DNA of 49,908 bases from Candidatus Blastococcus massiliensis AP3 (GTDB taxonomy: Bacteria; Actinomycetota; Actinomycetes; Mycobacteriales; Geodermatophilaceae): the NCBI RefSeq assembly GCF_000582785.1, contig NZ_HG931173.1:1058557-1108464 (forward strand). The letters are read 5' to 3'. The notes under the pieces were generated by a model, which was not told the DNA's origin, did not search any database, and saw only the letters and a program-made list of their open reading frames with translations. Position 1 is the first letter of the stretch. Each line of letters begins with the position of its first letter. This document shows positions 24,999 to 33,344 of this stretch, in pieces. The position numbers and the translations under genes are program-made.

Positions 24999-25460
24999 AT
25001 GCGCTTCCGGCCCGCCGGGTTGCTACCGGTGCTCCTGCTGTCTGCCCTGGTCGCGTGCGGCGGCGACGAGCCGCAGGACGACCCGGAACCCACCGCCACG
25101 GCCGCGACGACGTCCGAGGAGAGCCCGCCGACCTCCTCGCCCAGCCCACCGGACGGCTCACCGGGCGGCGCGAGCCCCGGCCAGGTGCCGCGTCCGTCAC
25201 CGGGGAGCTGCCAGCCCGTGGCCGAGTCGCCCGACGGCCGGTACGTCATCCCCGACGTCGGGGAGATCGAACTGCGCCTCGAGGGCCCCGGCGAGCTCAC
25301 CCTGAACGTGCGGTCCAGCGGCGAGTGGTCCACCTCGGTGGACAGCGACGACGACGAGGCCGAGATCGAGTTCACCCGCGGCGACGAGGAGATCGACTTC
25401 GAGGCCGACGTCGAAGGCGGCCGGCTGGTCCTCCGGATCTGCGACGGCGACGGCGACTGA
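24999..25460 (+). CDS. Secreted lipoprotein of unknown function
   Basis: This 153-residue protein has a signal peptide MRFRPAGLLPVLLLSALVAC whose lipobox LVAC ends at Cys20, so it should be lipid-anchored outside the membrane. A Pro/Ser/Thr/Glu-rich linker of about 50 residues follows, then a small beta-rich domain with alternating charged strands (DVGEIELRLEGPGELTLNV, EAEIEFTRGDEEIDFEAD). Two cysteines in the mature domain (SCQP and ICDG) could form a disulfide. A GGGAGGG site precedes ATG 24999. I do not recognise a named family. Confidence 0.8.
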   Translation: MRFRPAGLLPVLLLSALVACGGDEPQDDPEPTATAATTSEESPPTSSPSPPDGSPGGASPGQVPRPSPGSCQPVAESPDGRYVIPDVGEIELRLEGPGELTLNVRSSGEWSTSVDSDDDEAEIEFTRGDEEIDFEADVEGGRLVLRICDGDGD

Positions 25461-25462
25461 CC

Positions 25463-25485
25463 GGCCGGGACGCCGGGCGCCGGCC
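25463..25485. terminator. Short hairpin between convergent lipoprotein and LLM genes
   Basis: GGCCGG (25463-25468) pairs with CCGGCC (25480-25485) around an 11-base loop. It fills almost the whole 26-base gap between the two stops and could serve both directions. The stem is only 6 bp. Confidence 0.4.
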
Positions 25486-25486
25486 C

Positions 25487-26476
25487 TCAGGCCCGGACCG
25501 ACTCCATCGCCTCGGCCAGCAGCTCGACGGAGCGCAGCCGCCCCTCCACCGTCGAGGACTGGTGGGCCACGATCAGCTCGTCGGCGTCGGCCAGCTTCCG
25601 GAACCCCGCCACGTAGTCGGCCAGCTGACCGGGACCGCCGACGGCGGTGTGCGTGAGCATCCCCTCGACGTGCTGGCCGGCGCCCTGGGCCAGCAACTGG
25701 TCGGCCTGCTCGTCGGTGAGCGACCGGCCGCGCCCGAACAGCCCGATGGCGAGGTTCCGCTCGACCGCCCGGAGCTCCTCCCGCGCGGCGTCCTCCGTGG
25801 CGGCGGCGACGACGTTCATGCCGGCGATGACGTAGGGCCGGTCGAGCTGGGCGGAGGGCTTGAACTCGCGCCGGTAGGCCTCGACGGCGGGCTGCAGCAG
25901 CTGCGGCGCGAAGTGCGACGCGAAGGCGTAGGGCAGGCCGAGCGCGGCGGCGAGGGTGGCACCGAACATCGACGAGCCGAGGATGTAGAGCGGCACGTGC
26001 GAGCCCTTGCCCGGGATGGCGTCGACCCCGGGCACGCGGGTCTCGCCGGCGAGGTAGGCCTGCAGCTCCAGCACGTCCTGCGGGAACCGGTCGGCCGAGT
26101 CGTTGGTGCGGCGCAGCGCGTACATCGTGTTCTGGTCGCTGCCGGGCGCGCGCCCGAGCCCGAGGTCGATGCGGCCCGGGTACATCGCATCCAGCGTGCC
26201 GAACTGCTCGGCGATGGTGAGCGGCGAGTGGTTGGGCAGCATGACGCCACCGGCGCCGAGCCGGATCGTGCTGGTGTGCGCGCCCACGTGCGCGATCAGC
26301 ACGCTGGTCGCCGAGGAGGCGATGCGCGGCATGTTGTGGTGCTCGGCGTACCAGACCCGCTCGTAGCCGTGCTCCTCCGCGCGCCGGGCGAGGGCGACGC
26401 TCGCGGCGATGCTGCTCGACGGCGTCTCTCCGCGGTTGATCGGTGCCAGGTCGAGGATGGACAGCGGGATGCGCAT
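25487..26476 (-). CDS. LLM-class flavin-dependent oxidoreductase
   Basis: This 329-residue bacterial-luciferase-like protein starts MRIPLSILDLAPINRG and carries YERVWYAEHHNMPRIASSATSVLIAHV, IRLGAGGVMLPNHSPLTIAEQFGTLDAMYPGRIDLGLGRAPGSD and a terminal LADADELIVAHQSS. This is the group often named MsnO8-like or YhbW-like monooxygenase, using FMN or F420 with an unknown substrate. ATG 26476 was chosen from the family start; upstream AAAGG is a weak ribosome site. It is probably a single-gene unit next to the LURP-one-like gene. Confidence 0.92.
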   Translation of the reverse strand: MRIPLSILDLAPINRGETPSSSIAASVALARRAEEHGYERVWYAEHHNMPRIASSATSVLIAHVGAHTSTIRLGAGGVMLPNHSPLTIAEQFGTLDAMYPGRIDLGLGRAPGSDQNTMYALRRTNDSADRFPQDVLELQAYLAGETRVPGVDAIPGKGSHVPLYILGSSMFGATLAAALGLPYAFASHFAPQLLQPAVEAYRREFKPSAQLDRPYVIAGMNVVAAATEDAAREELRAVERNLAIGLFGRGRSLTDEQADQLLAQGAGQHVEGMLTHTAVGGPGQLADYVAGFRKLADADELIVAHQSSTVEGRLRSVELLAEAMESVRA

Positions 26477-26542
26477 GGAGAGGTGCCTTTCACGTCGGTT
26501 GCCCGGAGCAACCACGCCGTCCCCCGGAGGCTTCCCGCGGCG

Positions 26543-27157
26543 TCAGCGGCTCTGCAGGGCGTCCAGCGCCACGGCCATGGCCGCGGCCACCCGGAAGTCC
26601 AGCCGCGGGTCGGGCACCCGGACGTCGTACCGGTCGCGGATCGCCTTCCGCCGCTCGCTCACCAGGACCGGGGCGCCGGTGGCGGTGTCGGCGAAGTCGA
26701 AGTGGAAGACGAACGGCACCCAGACGTCGCCGAGGTAGGGGATCAGCTCCCAGATGCGGCGCAGGACCGCGATGACCGGCCGGCGCTCGCGCCCCACGGC
26801 CTCCAGCCCGGGGGCCTTCAGCTCCCAGGTCGAGCGGAGCAGGCTGGCGCCGAACTTCTTGCCGAAGCTGCCCAGCGGGGCGCCGTGCTCGTCGAGGACG
26901 TCGTGCCAGGCGCGCACGTCGAGGCGCTGGCGCGCCTTGAACGAGAACACCGCCCGGCTCTTCGACTCGTCGGAGTAGAAGACGACCTCCTCCTTGAGCT
27001 TCATCCGCTTCTGCTCGGCGAAGGCGAGGAGGTGCCCCTCGGTGCCGTCGGGGTTCGCCGCCCGGATCTCGTAGCGGTTCACCATCACGGTGATCCGCTG
27101 CTTCACGAGGAACCGGGGCACCGCCATCGGCGGGGGAACGGGCTGGGACGTGGTCAC
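26543..27157 (-). CDS. LURP-one-related / scramblase-like protein
   Basis: This 204-residue protein has a basic start RFLVKQRITVMVNRYEI followed by alternating strands (HLLAFAEQKRMKLKEEVVFYSDESKSRAVFSFKARQRLDV), a VLDEHGAPLGSFGKKF hairpin and a late helix VAAAMAVALDALQ. This is the LURP-one/phospholipid-scramblase beta-barrel layout with a buried C-terminal helix. GTG 27157 has GGAG six bases upstream; ATG 27127 is an alternative. Bacterial members are widespread and of unknown function. Assignment rests on strand pattern and remembered family sequence. Confidence 0.7.
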   Translation of the reverse strand: MTTSQPVPPPMAVPRFLVKQRITVMVNRYEIRAANPDGTEGHLLAFAEQKRMKLKEEVVFYSDESKSRAVFSFKARQRLDVRAWHDVLDEHGAPLGSFGKKFGASLLRSTWELKAPGLEAVGRERRPVIAVLRRIWELIPYLGDVWVPFVFHFDFADTATGAPVLVSERRKAIRDRYDVRVPDPRLDFRVAAAMAVALDALQSR

Positions 27158-27280
27158 GGAGTGCTCCGGAGAAGTGGTCGGGAGATGCAGATCATGGCAG
27201 TGCCGCGGTGGTGCTGACGTCCGCGGAATCGTCGGTCGCTCGTCATCCAGCCGTCATTTCGGTCGATCAGGATCATCGCC

Positions 27281-27511
27281 ATGACCGCCAGCCTCTTCGT
27301 GACCGGGACGTCCGTGGTGTGGAGCGGCCGCGAGCTGCGCGGGAGCGCCGCCGCGGCGGAGGGCGAGGTCTCCCATGCCGTGGCCAAGCCGGTGGTCGAC
27401 GGGCTCGAGTCCTCGGTCTGCGGCTCGCTGGTCACCGCGACCGCGGGGCTGGACTGGCCGACCGCGCCGGACGCCCCCCGCTGCGAGGAGTGCGCCCGCA
27501 TCGCGGGCTGA
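27281..27511 (+). CDS. Small conserved-looking Cys-containing protein (unknown)
   Basis: ATG 27281 to TGA 27511 encodes 76 residues with three cysteines: CGSLVTATAGLDWP near residue 47 and CEEC at about 68-71. The first half (SLFVTGTSVVWSGRELRG, then AVAKPVVDG) reads as a strand-rich segment. The C-x2-C and CG pattern may form a small metal site, as in short actinobacterial zinc-finger-like proteins. AGGA precedes the ATG. Codon use has strongly GC-rich third positions, supporting a real gene. It converges tightly (one base) on the PspC-domain gene. Confidence 0.65.
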   Translation: MTASLFVTGTSVVWSGRELRGSAAAAEGEVSHAVAKPVVDGLESSVCGSLVTATAGLDWPTAPDAPRCEECARIAG

Positions 27512-27512
27512 C

Positions 27513-27848
27513 TCACGCGCGCGCCGCACCGGTCCCGTTGATGGCCGCGTGCAGGCGCTGGGCGAGCCGCTCGAGCGGGCTCAGCGCCCCGTCCACCGGG
27601 CCTGGGCCGGCCGGCAGCAGCACCCAGAGCAGCAGGTAGAGCAGGACGCCGCACCCGCCGAGCAGGGTGACGACGACGAACCCCACCCGCCACAGGACGG
27701 CGTCGACACCGCTGTACTCGGCGAGCCCCCCGCAGACGCCACCGGCCATCCGGTCGGTGCCGCTGCGCTGTGCGCGGCGGTAGCCGGGCGCCGCGGGCGG
27801 CGGGGTGGGGGCGTCGGCGGAAGCGCTGGACGGGGCTGCGTCGGTCAT
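27513..27848 (-). CDS. PspC-domain membrane protein
   Basis: This 111-residue protein has a Pro/Ala-rich N-terminus of about 25 residues, then the PspC core [52 protein letters not shown], containing one or two membrane passes, and a short cytoplasmic tail. PspC proteins sense or respond to envelope stress with PspA; no PspA or PspB gene is nearby. ATG 27848 is used. The gene overlaps nothing but lies opposite the start region of selO, so their promoters are adjacent. Confidence 0.9.
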   Translation of the reverse strand: MTDAAPSSASADAPTPPPAAPGYRRAQRSGTDRMAGGVCGGLAEYSGVDAVLWRVGFVVVTLLGGCGVLLYLLLWVLLPAGPGPVDGALSPLERLAQRLHAAINGTGAARA

Positions 27849-27968
27849 GGCACGAGCCTGCCGAGGCAGCCCCCTCCGGCGCCATCGGGTGATCCCCGGA
27901 TCCGACCCTGGCTGCGCGCTCGGGGTCCTCCCGGTGCGCGAGGCCCGACGCCCGGCCGCGCCGCGACG

Positions 27969-27974
27969 TACCGT
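27969..27974 (+). promoter_or_regulatory. selO: -10 element of leaderless selO mRNA
   Basis: TACCGT, a perfect TANNNT -10, ends exactly seven bases before GTG 27982. No ribosome site is present, so a leaderless transcript is likely. Confidence 0.6.
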
Positions 27975-27981
27975 CGATGAC

Positions 27982-29448
27982 GTGAGCGTCCTCCCCGTCC
28001 CGGCCGTCGGCCTCGACGACCGCTTCGCCCGTGCGCTGCCCGAGATGGCACTGCCCTGGCAGGCCGAGGAGGCGCCCGAGCCGACCCTGCTCGCGCTCAA
28101 CGAGCCGCTGGCGGCCGAGCTCGGCCTCGATCCCGCCGCGCTGCGCAGCCCCGAGGGTCTGCGCCTGCTCGTCGGCACCTCGGTGCCCGAGGGCGCCACC
28201 CCGGTGGCCCAGGCCTACTCCGGCCACCAGTTCGGCGGCTTCACGCCCCGGCTGGGCGACGGGCGGGCCCTGCTGCTCGGCGAGCTCACCGGCGTCGACG
28301 GCGAGCTGCGCGACCTGCACCTCAAGGGCTCGGGTCGCACGCCGTTCGCACGGGGCGGCGACGGGCTGGCCGCCGTCGGCCCCATGCTCCGCGAGTACGT
28401 CCTCGGCGAGGCGATGCACGCCCTCGGCATCCCCACGACCCGGTCGCTGGCCGTCGTCGCCACCGGCCGCGCCGTCCGCCGCGAAACCCTCCTGCCGGGC
28501 GCCGTCCTGGCCCGGGTGGCGAGCAGCCACCTACGGGTCGGGAGCTTCCAGTACGCCCGCGGCACCGGCGACGACGCCCTGCTGCGCCGCCTGGCGGACG
28601 TCGCGATCACCCGCCACCACCCGGCCGCGGCCGACGCGGAGAACCCCTACCTCGCGCTGTTCGAGGCCGTGGTCGCCGTCCAGGCCTCGCTCGTGGCGCA
28701 GTGGATGCTGGTCGGGTTCATCCACGGGGTGATGAACACCGACAACATGACGATCTCGGGCGAGACGATCGACTACGGCCCCTGCGCGTTCATGGAGGCC
28801 TTCGACCCGGACACCGTCTACAGCTCCATCGACGAGGGCGGCCGGTACCGCTACGGCAACCAGCCGCTGGCGGCCGAGTGGAACCTGGCCCGGCTGGCCG
28901 AGGCGATGCTCCCGCTGTTCGCCGACGACGCGGAGCGGTCGATCGAGCTCGCGCAGGCCGCCCTGGGCACCTTCCGGCCGAGGTACGAGGCGGCCTGGTC
29001 GGAGGGGATGCGGGCCAAGCTGGGCCTGCCCGACGACGCCGACGACGCCGCGGTGGCGGGGCTGGTCGACGACCTGCTCCCCCTGCTGCAGGCCGACCAC
29101 GTCGACCACACGTCGTTCTACCGGCGCCTCGCGGACGCCGCCCGCGGCGACGCGGAGCCCGCGCGGCTGCTCTTCCTCGACCTGGCCGGGTTCGACGCCT
29201 GGCTGTCACGGTGGCGGGCGCTGGGTCCCGACGGCGGCGCGATGGACCGGGTCAACCCGGTCTACATCCCCCGCAACCACCTGGTGGAGGAGGCGCTGGA
29301 CGCCGCGACCGGTGGCGACCTCGCCCCGGTGGAGGCTCTCCTGGAGGTCCTGGCGGCGCCCTTCGACGAGCGCCCGGGACTGGAGCGGTACGCGGCCCCG
29401 GCGCCGCAGGACTTCGCCGGCACCTTCCGCACCTTCTGCGGCACCTGA
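27982..29448 (+). CDS. selO: Protein adenylyltransferase SelO (YdiU family)
   Basis: This 488-residue pseudokinase-fold enzyme transfers AMP to protein hydroxyl groups. Recognisable are [40 protein letters not shown] with the nucleotide Lys, [20 protein letters not shown] with the helix Glu, and [24 protein letters not shown] with catalytic Asn and metal Asp. The tail ends FCGT; a Cys near this end and the one in DYGPC recall the redox disulfide reported in Escherichia coli SelO (from memory). It probably acts in the oxidative-stress response. GTG 27982 is set by the TACCGT promoter. Confidence 0.95.
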   Translation: MSVLPVPAVGLDDRFARALPEMALPWQAEEAPEPTLLALNEPLAAELGLDPAALRSPEGLRLLVGTSVPEGATPVAQAYSGHQFGGFTPRLGDGRALLLGELTGVDGELRDLHLKGSGRTPFARGGDGLAAVGPMLREYVLGEAMHALGIPTTRSLAVVATGRAVRRETLLPGAVLARVASSHLRVGSFQYARGTGDDALLRRLADVAITRHHPAAADAENPYLALFEAVVAVQASLVAQWMLVGFIHGVMNTDNMTISGETIDYGPCAFMEAFDPDTVYSSIDEGGRYRYGNQPLAAEWNLARLAEAMLPLFADDAERSIELAQAALGTFRPRYEAAWSEGMRAKLGLPDDADDAAVAGLVDDLLPLLQADHVDHTSFYRRLADAARGDAEPARLLFLDLAGFDAWLSRWRALGPDGGAMDRVNPVYIPRNHLVEEALDAATGGDLAPVEALLEVLAAPFDERPGLERYAAPAPQDFAGTFRTFCGT

Positions 29449-29454
29449 TCACCG

Positions 29455-29480
29455 CACCCGCCTGCCGGAGGATGCGGGTG
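29455..29480 (+). terminator. Hairpin after selO
   Basis: CACCCGC (29455-29461) pairs with GCGGGTG (29474-29480) around a 12-base loop, starting six bases after the selO stop. There is no T-run. Confidence 0.5.
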
Positions 29481-29626
29481 GGCACGCCTGGTGTCGGCGG
29501 GGTTGCCGGTGAAGCCGGGACCCCCGACGAGGCCGGTGCGCGACGGATCCGCCGATGTCAGGGGATATTGGTCCCCGCCGGGCAGCTGTACTACTGCTGG
29601 GGGGCCGAGAACGACGGAGGCACGGA

Positions 29627-31774
29627 ATGGTGAGCGCGACGACTCTGGACGGTGTCCGCCGTCCTGAGCCGGACGGCTCGCCCCGCGACACCGCGGTCGT
29701 GGCACGGGGCGACCACTTCCGCCCCGACATCGAGGGCCTCCGCGCCGTCGCCGTCGCGCTCGTCTTCGCCGACCACGTGTTCGGCTGGCCCGCCGGTGGG
29801 TTCATCGGCGTCGACGTCTTCTTCGTCATCTCGGGCTTCCTGATCACCAGCCTGCTCGTCCGCGAGCGGGCCCGGACCGGGCAGATCTCGTTCCGCGGGT
29901 TCTACGCCCGGCGCGCACGCCGGCTGTTCCCGGCGGCGTTCCTGACCCTGGCCGTGACGACGGCGGCCGCCTGGTTCGTGTTCCTCGGCGGACGCTTCCG
30001 GGAGACGGTCACCGACGTCGTCTGGGCGGCCCTGTTCAGCGCGAACATCAACTTCGCCCGACAGGGCACCGACTACTTCGAGGCCACGGCCGCGCCGTCG
30101 CTGGTGCAGCACTTCTGGTCGCTGGCGGTCGAGGAGCAGTTCTACCTGGTCTGGCCGGGGCTGATCCTGCTGGCCTTCGCGCTGCCGCTGATCGGGACGC
30201 GACGACGTCGGGTGATGCTCTGGGCCGTCCTCGGCACGGTCACCGCGGCCTCCTTCGCCTGGTCGGTGCACGCGACGAGCGCGTCCCCGGTGACCGCCTA
30301 CTTCTCCACCTTCACCCGCGCCTGGGAACTCGGCCTGGGAGCGATGATCGCGATCAGCGCGCCCCAGCTGCACCGCGTCCCGGCCGCGCTCCGCGCCGTC
30401 CTCGCCTGGTGCGGGCTGGGCCTGGTGGTCGCCGCGGCCCTCCTCATCGACGAACGCACGCCGTTCCCGGGCACGGCCGCGGCCCTGCCGGTGGTGGGTG
30501 CCGCCCTGCTCGTCGCGTGGGGGAGCACGCCGGGCGGGCCGGGGACGCGGTGGCTGCTCTCCAGCGCACCGGCCGGCTTCCTGGGCGCGATCTCGTACTC
30601 GCTGTACCTGTGGCACTGGCCGGTGCTGATCCTCGCCGGGGCGCTCGTGCTGCCCGGCTCCGCGGTGTTCTACGCCGGCGTCGTCGTCGTCTCGCTGGTG
30701 CTGGCGACCTTCTCCTACTACTGCGTCGAGCAGCCGGTCCTGCACACGAACTGGTTGCTCTCGCACCGTCCGGTCGACCCCGCCCGGGCCCGGCGGGCCT
30801 TCGTGCGCGCGCGCACCGTGGGCCTGGCGACGGCGGCGGCCGTGGCGGTGACCGTCGGGGCGCTGGTCGTCGTCCCGGCCGGCGACGACGGGGACGCGCA
30901 GGCGGCGGCGGTCCAGGCCGCGGCCGACGCGGAGCAGGCCGCCGCCGACCAGGGGCTGCCGCCGCTGACGCCCCTGCAGCGGGACATCCAGGCGGCGACG
31001 TTCGCGACCGAGTGGCCGGCCGACCTCGATCCGGGGCTGGACGAACTACCCGACTACCTCGGCACGACCTGGGCGGGCAACTGCCTCCACATCTCCGAGT
31101 CGAACGTCGACGAGTGCCGCTGGGGCCCCGCCGACGCCGAGCAGTCGGTCGCCGTCCTGGGTGACTCGTTCGCCGCCGCGTGGCTGCCGGCGCTGCGGCA
31201 GGAGCTCGTCCCGGCTGGATGGTCGCTGCAGAGCCTGACGTTCGGCCTGTGCCCCAACATCACCTCGATGACCCTCTTCGAGGGGCAGCCCTTCCAGGGC
31301 TGCGTGGAGCACCGCGAGTGGGCCATCGAGCACATCCTCGAGACGCGGCCGACGATGGTCGTGCTGACCCACTCGTGGCGGGCACAGCTGTCCCGCGAGT
31401 CCGACCGGCCCGCCCTCTACACCGAAGGGCTCACCGCGGTGGTGCGGCGGATCCAGGCATCCGGCGCGGAGGTCGTCCTCCTGGGTGCCCCGCCCGGGTC
31501 GGAGAGCCTGCAGACCTGCCCGACGAGCCTGAACGGGCCGGACGACTGCCTCCGGGGCCCGGCCGACACGTTCGCCCCGCAGATGGCGAGCGAGCAGCAG
31601 GTGGCGGCCGCCACGGGGGCGCGGGCGATCGACCCGGAGGCGTGGTTCTGCATCGACGGCCGCTGCCCGACGTTCGTGGGGACGGCGCCGGTGTACGGCG
31701 ACGGCCAGCACCTCACCCAGGAGTACGCGGAGCGCATCGCGCCCGAGGTCGTGGCGGCGATCCTGCAGCCCTGA
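29627..31774 (+). CDS. Acyltransferase 3 family protein with C-terminal SGNH domain
   Basis: This 715-residue membrane protein resembles OafA/YrhL-type O-acetyltransferases. Residues about 30-400 hold ten or eleven helices with RPDIEGLRAVAVALVFADHVF (active His), GGFIGVDVFFVISGFLIT, RRARRLFPA and WSLAVEEQFYLVWP. After a helix near 425 and an Ala/Glu-rich linker, the SGNH part (about 500-715) has VAVLGDSFAAAWLPAL and GDGQHLTQEYAERIAP, giving Ser, Asp and His. It probably acetylates a cell-surface polysaccharide or glycolipid. GGAGG precedes ATG 29627 by six bases. Confidence 0.9.
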   Translation: MVSATTLDGVRRPEPDGSPRDTAVVARGDHFRPDIEGLRAVAVALVFADHVFGWPAGGFIGVDVFFVISGFLITSLLVRERARTGQISFRGFYARRARRLFPAAFLTLAVTTAAAWFVFLGGRFRETVTDVVWAALFSANINFARQGTDYFEATAAPSLVQHFWSLAVEEQFYLVWPGLILLAFALPLIGTRRRRVMLWAVLGTVTAASFAWSVHATSASPVTAYFSTFTRAWELGLGAMIAISAPQLHRVPAALRAVLAWCGLGLVVAAALLIDERTPFPGTAAALPVVGAALLVAWGSTPGGPGTRWLLSSAPAGFLGAISYSLYLWHWPVLILAGALVLPGSAVFYAGVVVVSLVLATFSYYCVEQPVLHTNWLLSHRPVDPARARRAFVRARTVGLATAAAVAVTVGALVVVPAGDDGDAQAAAVQAAADAEQAAADQGLPPLTPLQRDIQAATFATEWPADLDPGLDELPDYLGTTWAGNCLHISESNVDECRWGPADAEQSVAVLGDSFAAAWLPALRQELVPAGWSLQSLTFGLCPNITSMTLFEGQPFQGCVEHREWAIEHILETRPTMVVLTHSWRAQLSRESDRPALYTEGLTAVVRRIQASGAEVVLLGAPPGSESLQTCPTSLNGPDDCLRGPADTFAPQMASEQQVAAATGARAIDPEAWFCIDGRCPTFVGTAPVYGDGQHLTQEYAERIAPEVVAAILQP

Positions 31775-31792
31775 GCCGGGCGGCCGGCGCCG

Positions 31793-31819
31793 TGTCACAC
31801 GGCGGCCGCCGGCGGTGTC
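31793..31819 (+). promoter_or_regulatory. Candidate ECF41 sigma-dependent promoter
   Basis: TGTCACA (31793-31799) followed after 16 bases by TGTC (31816-31819) closely fits the ECF41 promoter as I recall it (TGTCACA in -35, CGTC in -10). It lies 36 bases before the first gene of the ECF41 island. TGTCACA is also the centre of a 15-bp hairpin GCCGTGT-C-ACACGGC (31789-31803), which may end transcription from the acyltransferase gene. Confidence 0.6.
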
Positions 31820-31821
31820 TC

Positions 31822-31843
31822 CATGTCGACAGCGATCGACATG
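31822..31843. promoter_or_regulatory. Dyad operator candidate before the carboxymuconolactone-decarboxylase-like gene
   Basis: CATGTCGA and TCGACATG are perfect 8-bp inverted arms around a 6-base spacer. The dyad begins at the predicted transcription start and ends three bases before the GGAGG ribosome site. It could be an operator or a 5' hairpin masking translation. Confidence 0.45.
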
Positions 31844-31854
31844 ATGGAGGAGAC

Positions 31855-32436
31855 ATGGCCACCACCACCCGGGTTCCCGCGACGGAGATCACCGGCGTCT
31901 ACGGAGCCCTGCTGAAGACGATGAGCCGGCGGATCCTCGGCCAGGTACCCGACTCCGCCGGCGTGCTGTGGCACCACCCCGCCCTGCTCAAGGACGCGAT
32001 GGGCTTCGGCCGGAAGGTCGAGTCGTGGAACCGCCTGGACCGCGACCTCGCAACCTTCGCCTCGATGGCCGCGGCCGGGGCGATCGGGTGCAGCTTCTGC
32101 CTGGACCTCCACTACTTCATGACCCGCAACCACGGCGTGGACGAGGCCAGGGCGCGGGAGGTGCCGCGGTGGCGGGAGTCCACCCTGTTCACTCCCCTGG
32201 AGCGGAAGGTCATGGAGTACGCAGAGGCGATGTGCCGGACGCCGGTCACCGTGACCGACGAGCTGTCGGCGGCCCTGCTCGAGGAGCTGGGCGCCCCGGC
32301 GTTGCTCGAGCTGACCTTCCGGGTCGGCGCGATGAACATGACCGCCCGTGGCAACGTCGCGCTCGGCATCCGCTCGCAGGAGTTCGCGGCGTCCTGCGGG
32401 CTGCCGCCGCTCGCGACCCCGAGCGCAGTGGGTTGA
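31855..32436 (+). CDS. Carboxymuconolactone decarboxylase / AhpD-like protein
   Basis: This 193-residue helical protein has the AhpD-like active-site motif GCSFCLDLHYF (C-x2-C followed by His) in the middle, preceded by LATFASMAAAGAI and followed by a second helical half ending ARGNVALGIRSQEFAASCG. Members with this motif act as thiol-dependent peroxide or alkylhydroperoxidase-like enzymes. GGAGG sits four bases before ATG 31855. Genes of this family are the best-known neighbours and targets of ECF41 sigma factors, and the sigma gene starts eight bases after this stop, so co-transcription and autoregulation are likely. Confidence 0.9.
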   Translation: MATTTRVPATEITGVYGALLKTMSRRILGQVPDSAGVLWHHPALLKDAMGFGRKVESWNRLDRDLATFASMAAAGAIGCSFCLDLHYFMTRNHGVDEARAREVPRWRESTLFTPLERKVMEYAEAMCRTPVTVTDELSAALLEELGAPALLELTFRVGAMNMTARGNVALGIRSQEFAASCGLPPLATPSAVG

Positions 32437-32444
32437 CCCCCGGG

Positions 32445-32933
32445 ATGACCGACGACCCCTTCGTGGCCCACCGCAGCCTGCTGTTCACCGTCGCCTACGA
32501 ACTGCTCGGCTCGGCGGCCGACGCCGACGACGTGGTGCAGGAGACGTGGCTGCGGTGGGCGGAGGTCGATCAGGCGGAGGTGCGCGAGCCGCGGGCGTAC
32601 CTGGTCCGGATCGTCACCCGCCAGGCGCTCAACCGGCTGCGCACCGTGGCCCGGCGGCGCGAGGACTACGTGGGCGAGTGGCTGCCCGAACCCTTGCTGA
32701 CCAGCCCCGACGTGGCCGAGGACGTCGAGCTCGCCGAGAGCGTCTCGATCGCGATGCTCACCGTGCTGGAGACGCTGGGTCCGACCGAGCGCGCGGTGCT
32801 CGTCCTGCACGAGGTGTTCGACGTGCCCTACGACGAGATCGCCACCGCCGTGGGCAAGTCGGCTGCCGCGGTGCGGCAGATCGCGCCCGTGCGCGCGAGC
32901 ACGTGGCGGCGCGACGACCACGGATCGCGGTGA
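32445..32933 (+). CDS. ECF41-family (SigJ-like) sigma factor core, frame broken before regulatory domain
   Basis: The frame encodes 162 residues with sigma region 2 (FVAHRSLLFTVAYELLGSAADADDVVQETWLRW), the ECF41 linker signature EWLPEPLL, and region 4 (LGPTERAVLVLHEVFDVPYDEIATAVGKSAAAVRQIA). In normal ECF41 proteins the next residues are H-R-A-R-x-H and the chain continues into a SnoaL-like domain. Here CC stands at 32886-32887 where a three-base codon is expected, so the frame shifts and stops at 32933 after an unrelated tail. The missing base could be a real mutation, a programmed slip in the C-rich run, or a sequence error. Region 4 is nearly complete, so a truncated sigma could still act. 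Confidence 0.8.
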   Translation: MTDDPFVAHRSLLFTVAYELLGSAADADDVVQETWLRWAEVDQAEVREPRAYLVRIVTRQALNRLRTVARRREDYVGEWLPEPLLTSPDVAEDVELAESVSIAMLTVLETLGPTERAVLVLHEVFDVPYDEIATAVGKSAAAVRQIAPVRASTWRRDDHGSR

Positions 32934-33313
32934 GCCCGGCGGAGCAGCAGCAGGTGGTGGAGCGGTTCCTGACCGCCCTCACCGGCGGCGACGTGCAGGG
33001 CCTGCTCGACGTCCTCGCACCGGACGTCGTCGTGGTCGCGGACGGCGGTGGACTGGCACCGGCGGCCCTCCGGCCGATCTCAGGGGCGCCCCGCGTGGCC
33101 AACGCCCTGTCCCGTTTCCGGCAGCTGGTGCCGGACGTCGACATCACGACGCCGCTGGTCAACGGTGGGGTCGCCGCCCGGATCGACCCGGGAGGCGAGT
33201 TCGACACCGCGATCACCTTCGTCGTGGAGGACGGCCGGATCGCTCGCATGTACGCCGTGCGCAACCCGCACAAACTGGGCAGGCTGGACCAGGTGGCCGA
33301 GCTGCGGCGGTGA
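32930..33313 (+). CDS. Detached SnoaL-like regulatory domain of the ECF41 sigma factor
   Basis: In frame from about 32888 and with a possible own GTG at 32930, this encodes 127 residues: VSPAEQQQVVERFLTALTGGDVQGLLDVLAPDVV, DGGGLAPAALRPI, and the terminal NPHKLGRLDQVAELRR. DGGG and NP-x-K-L correspond to the two conserved ECF41 C-terminal motifs (DGGGK and NPDKL in most members). The GTG overlaps the sigma-core TGA (GTGA), so it could be translated as a separate polypeptide by coupling. In intact ECF41 proteins this domain both supports and restrains sigma activity. Read as one gene, 32445-33313 would be a frameshifted pseudogene. Confidence 0.75.
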   Translation: MSPAEQQQVVERFLTALTGGDVQGLLDVLAPDVVVVADGGGLAPAALRPISGAPRVANALSRFRQLVPDVDITTPLVNGGVAARIDPGGEFDTAITFVVEDGRIARMYAVRNPHKLGRLDQVAELRR

Positions 33314-33344
33314 CGTGATCCGCGGTCTGACTCGAGGAGCGGAC

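Noticed and set aside
32445-33313. Programmed frameshift within the ECF41 sigma gene
   Set aside because: No recognised slippery heptamer or downstream structure was seen; a mutation, a restart at GTGA or a sequence error explains the data more simply.
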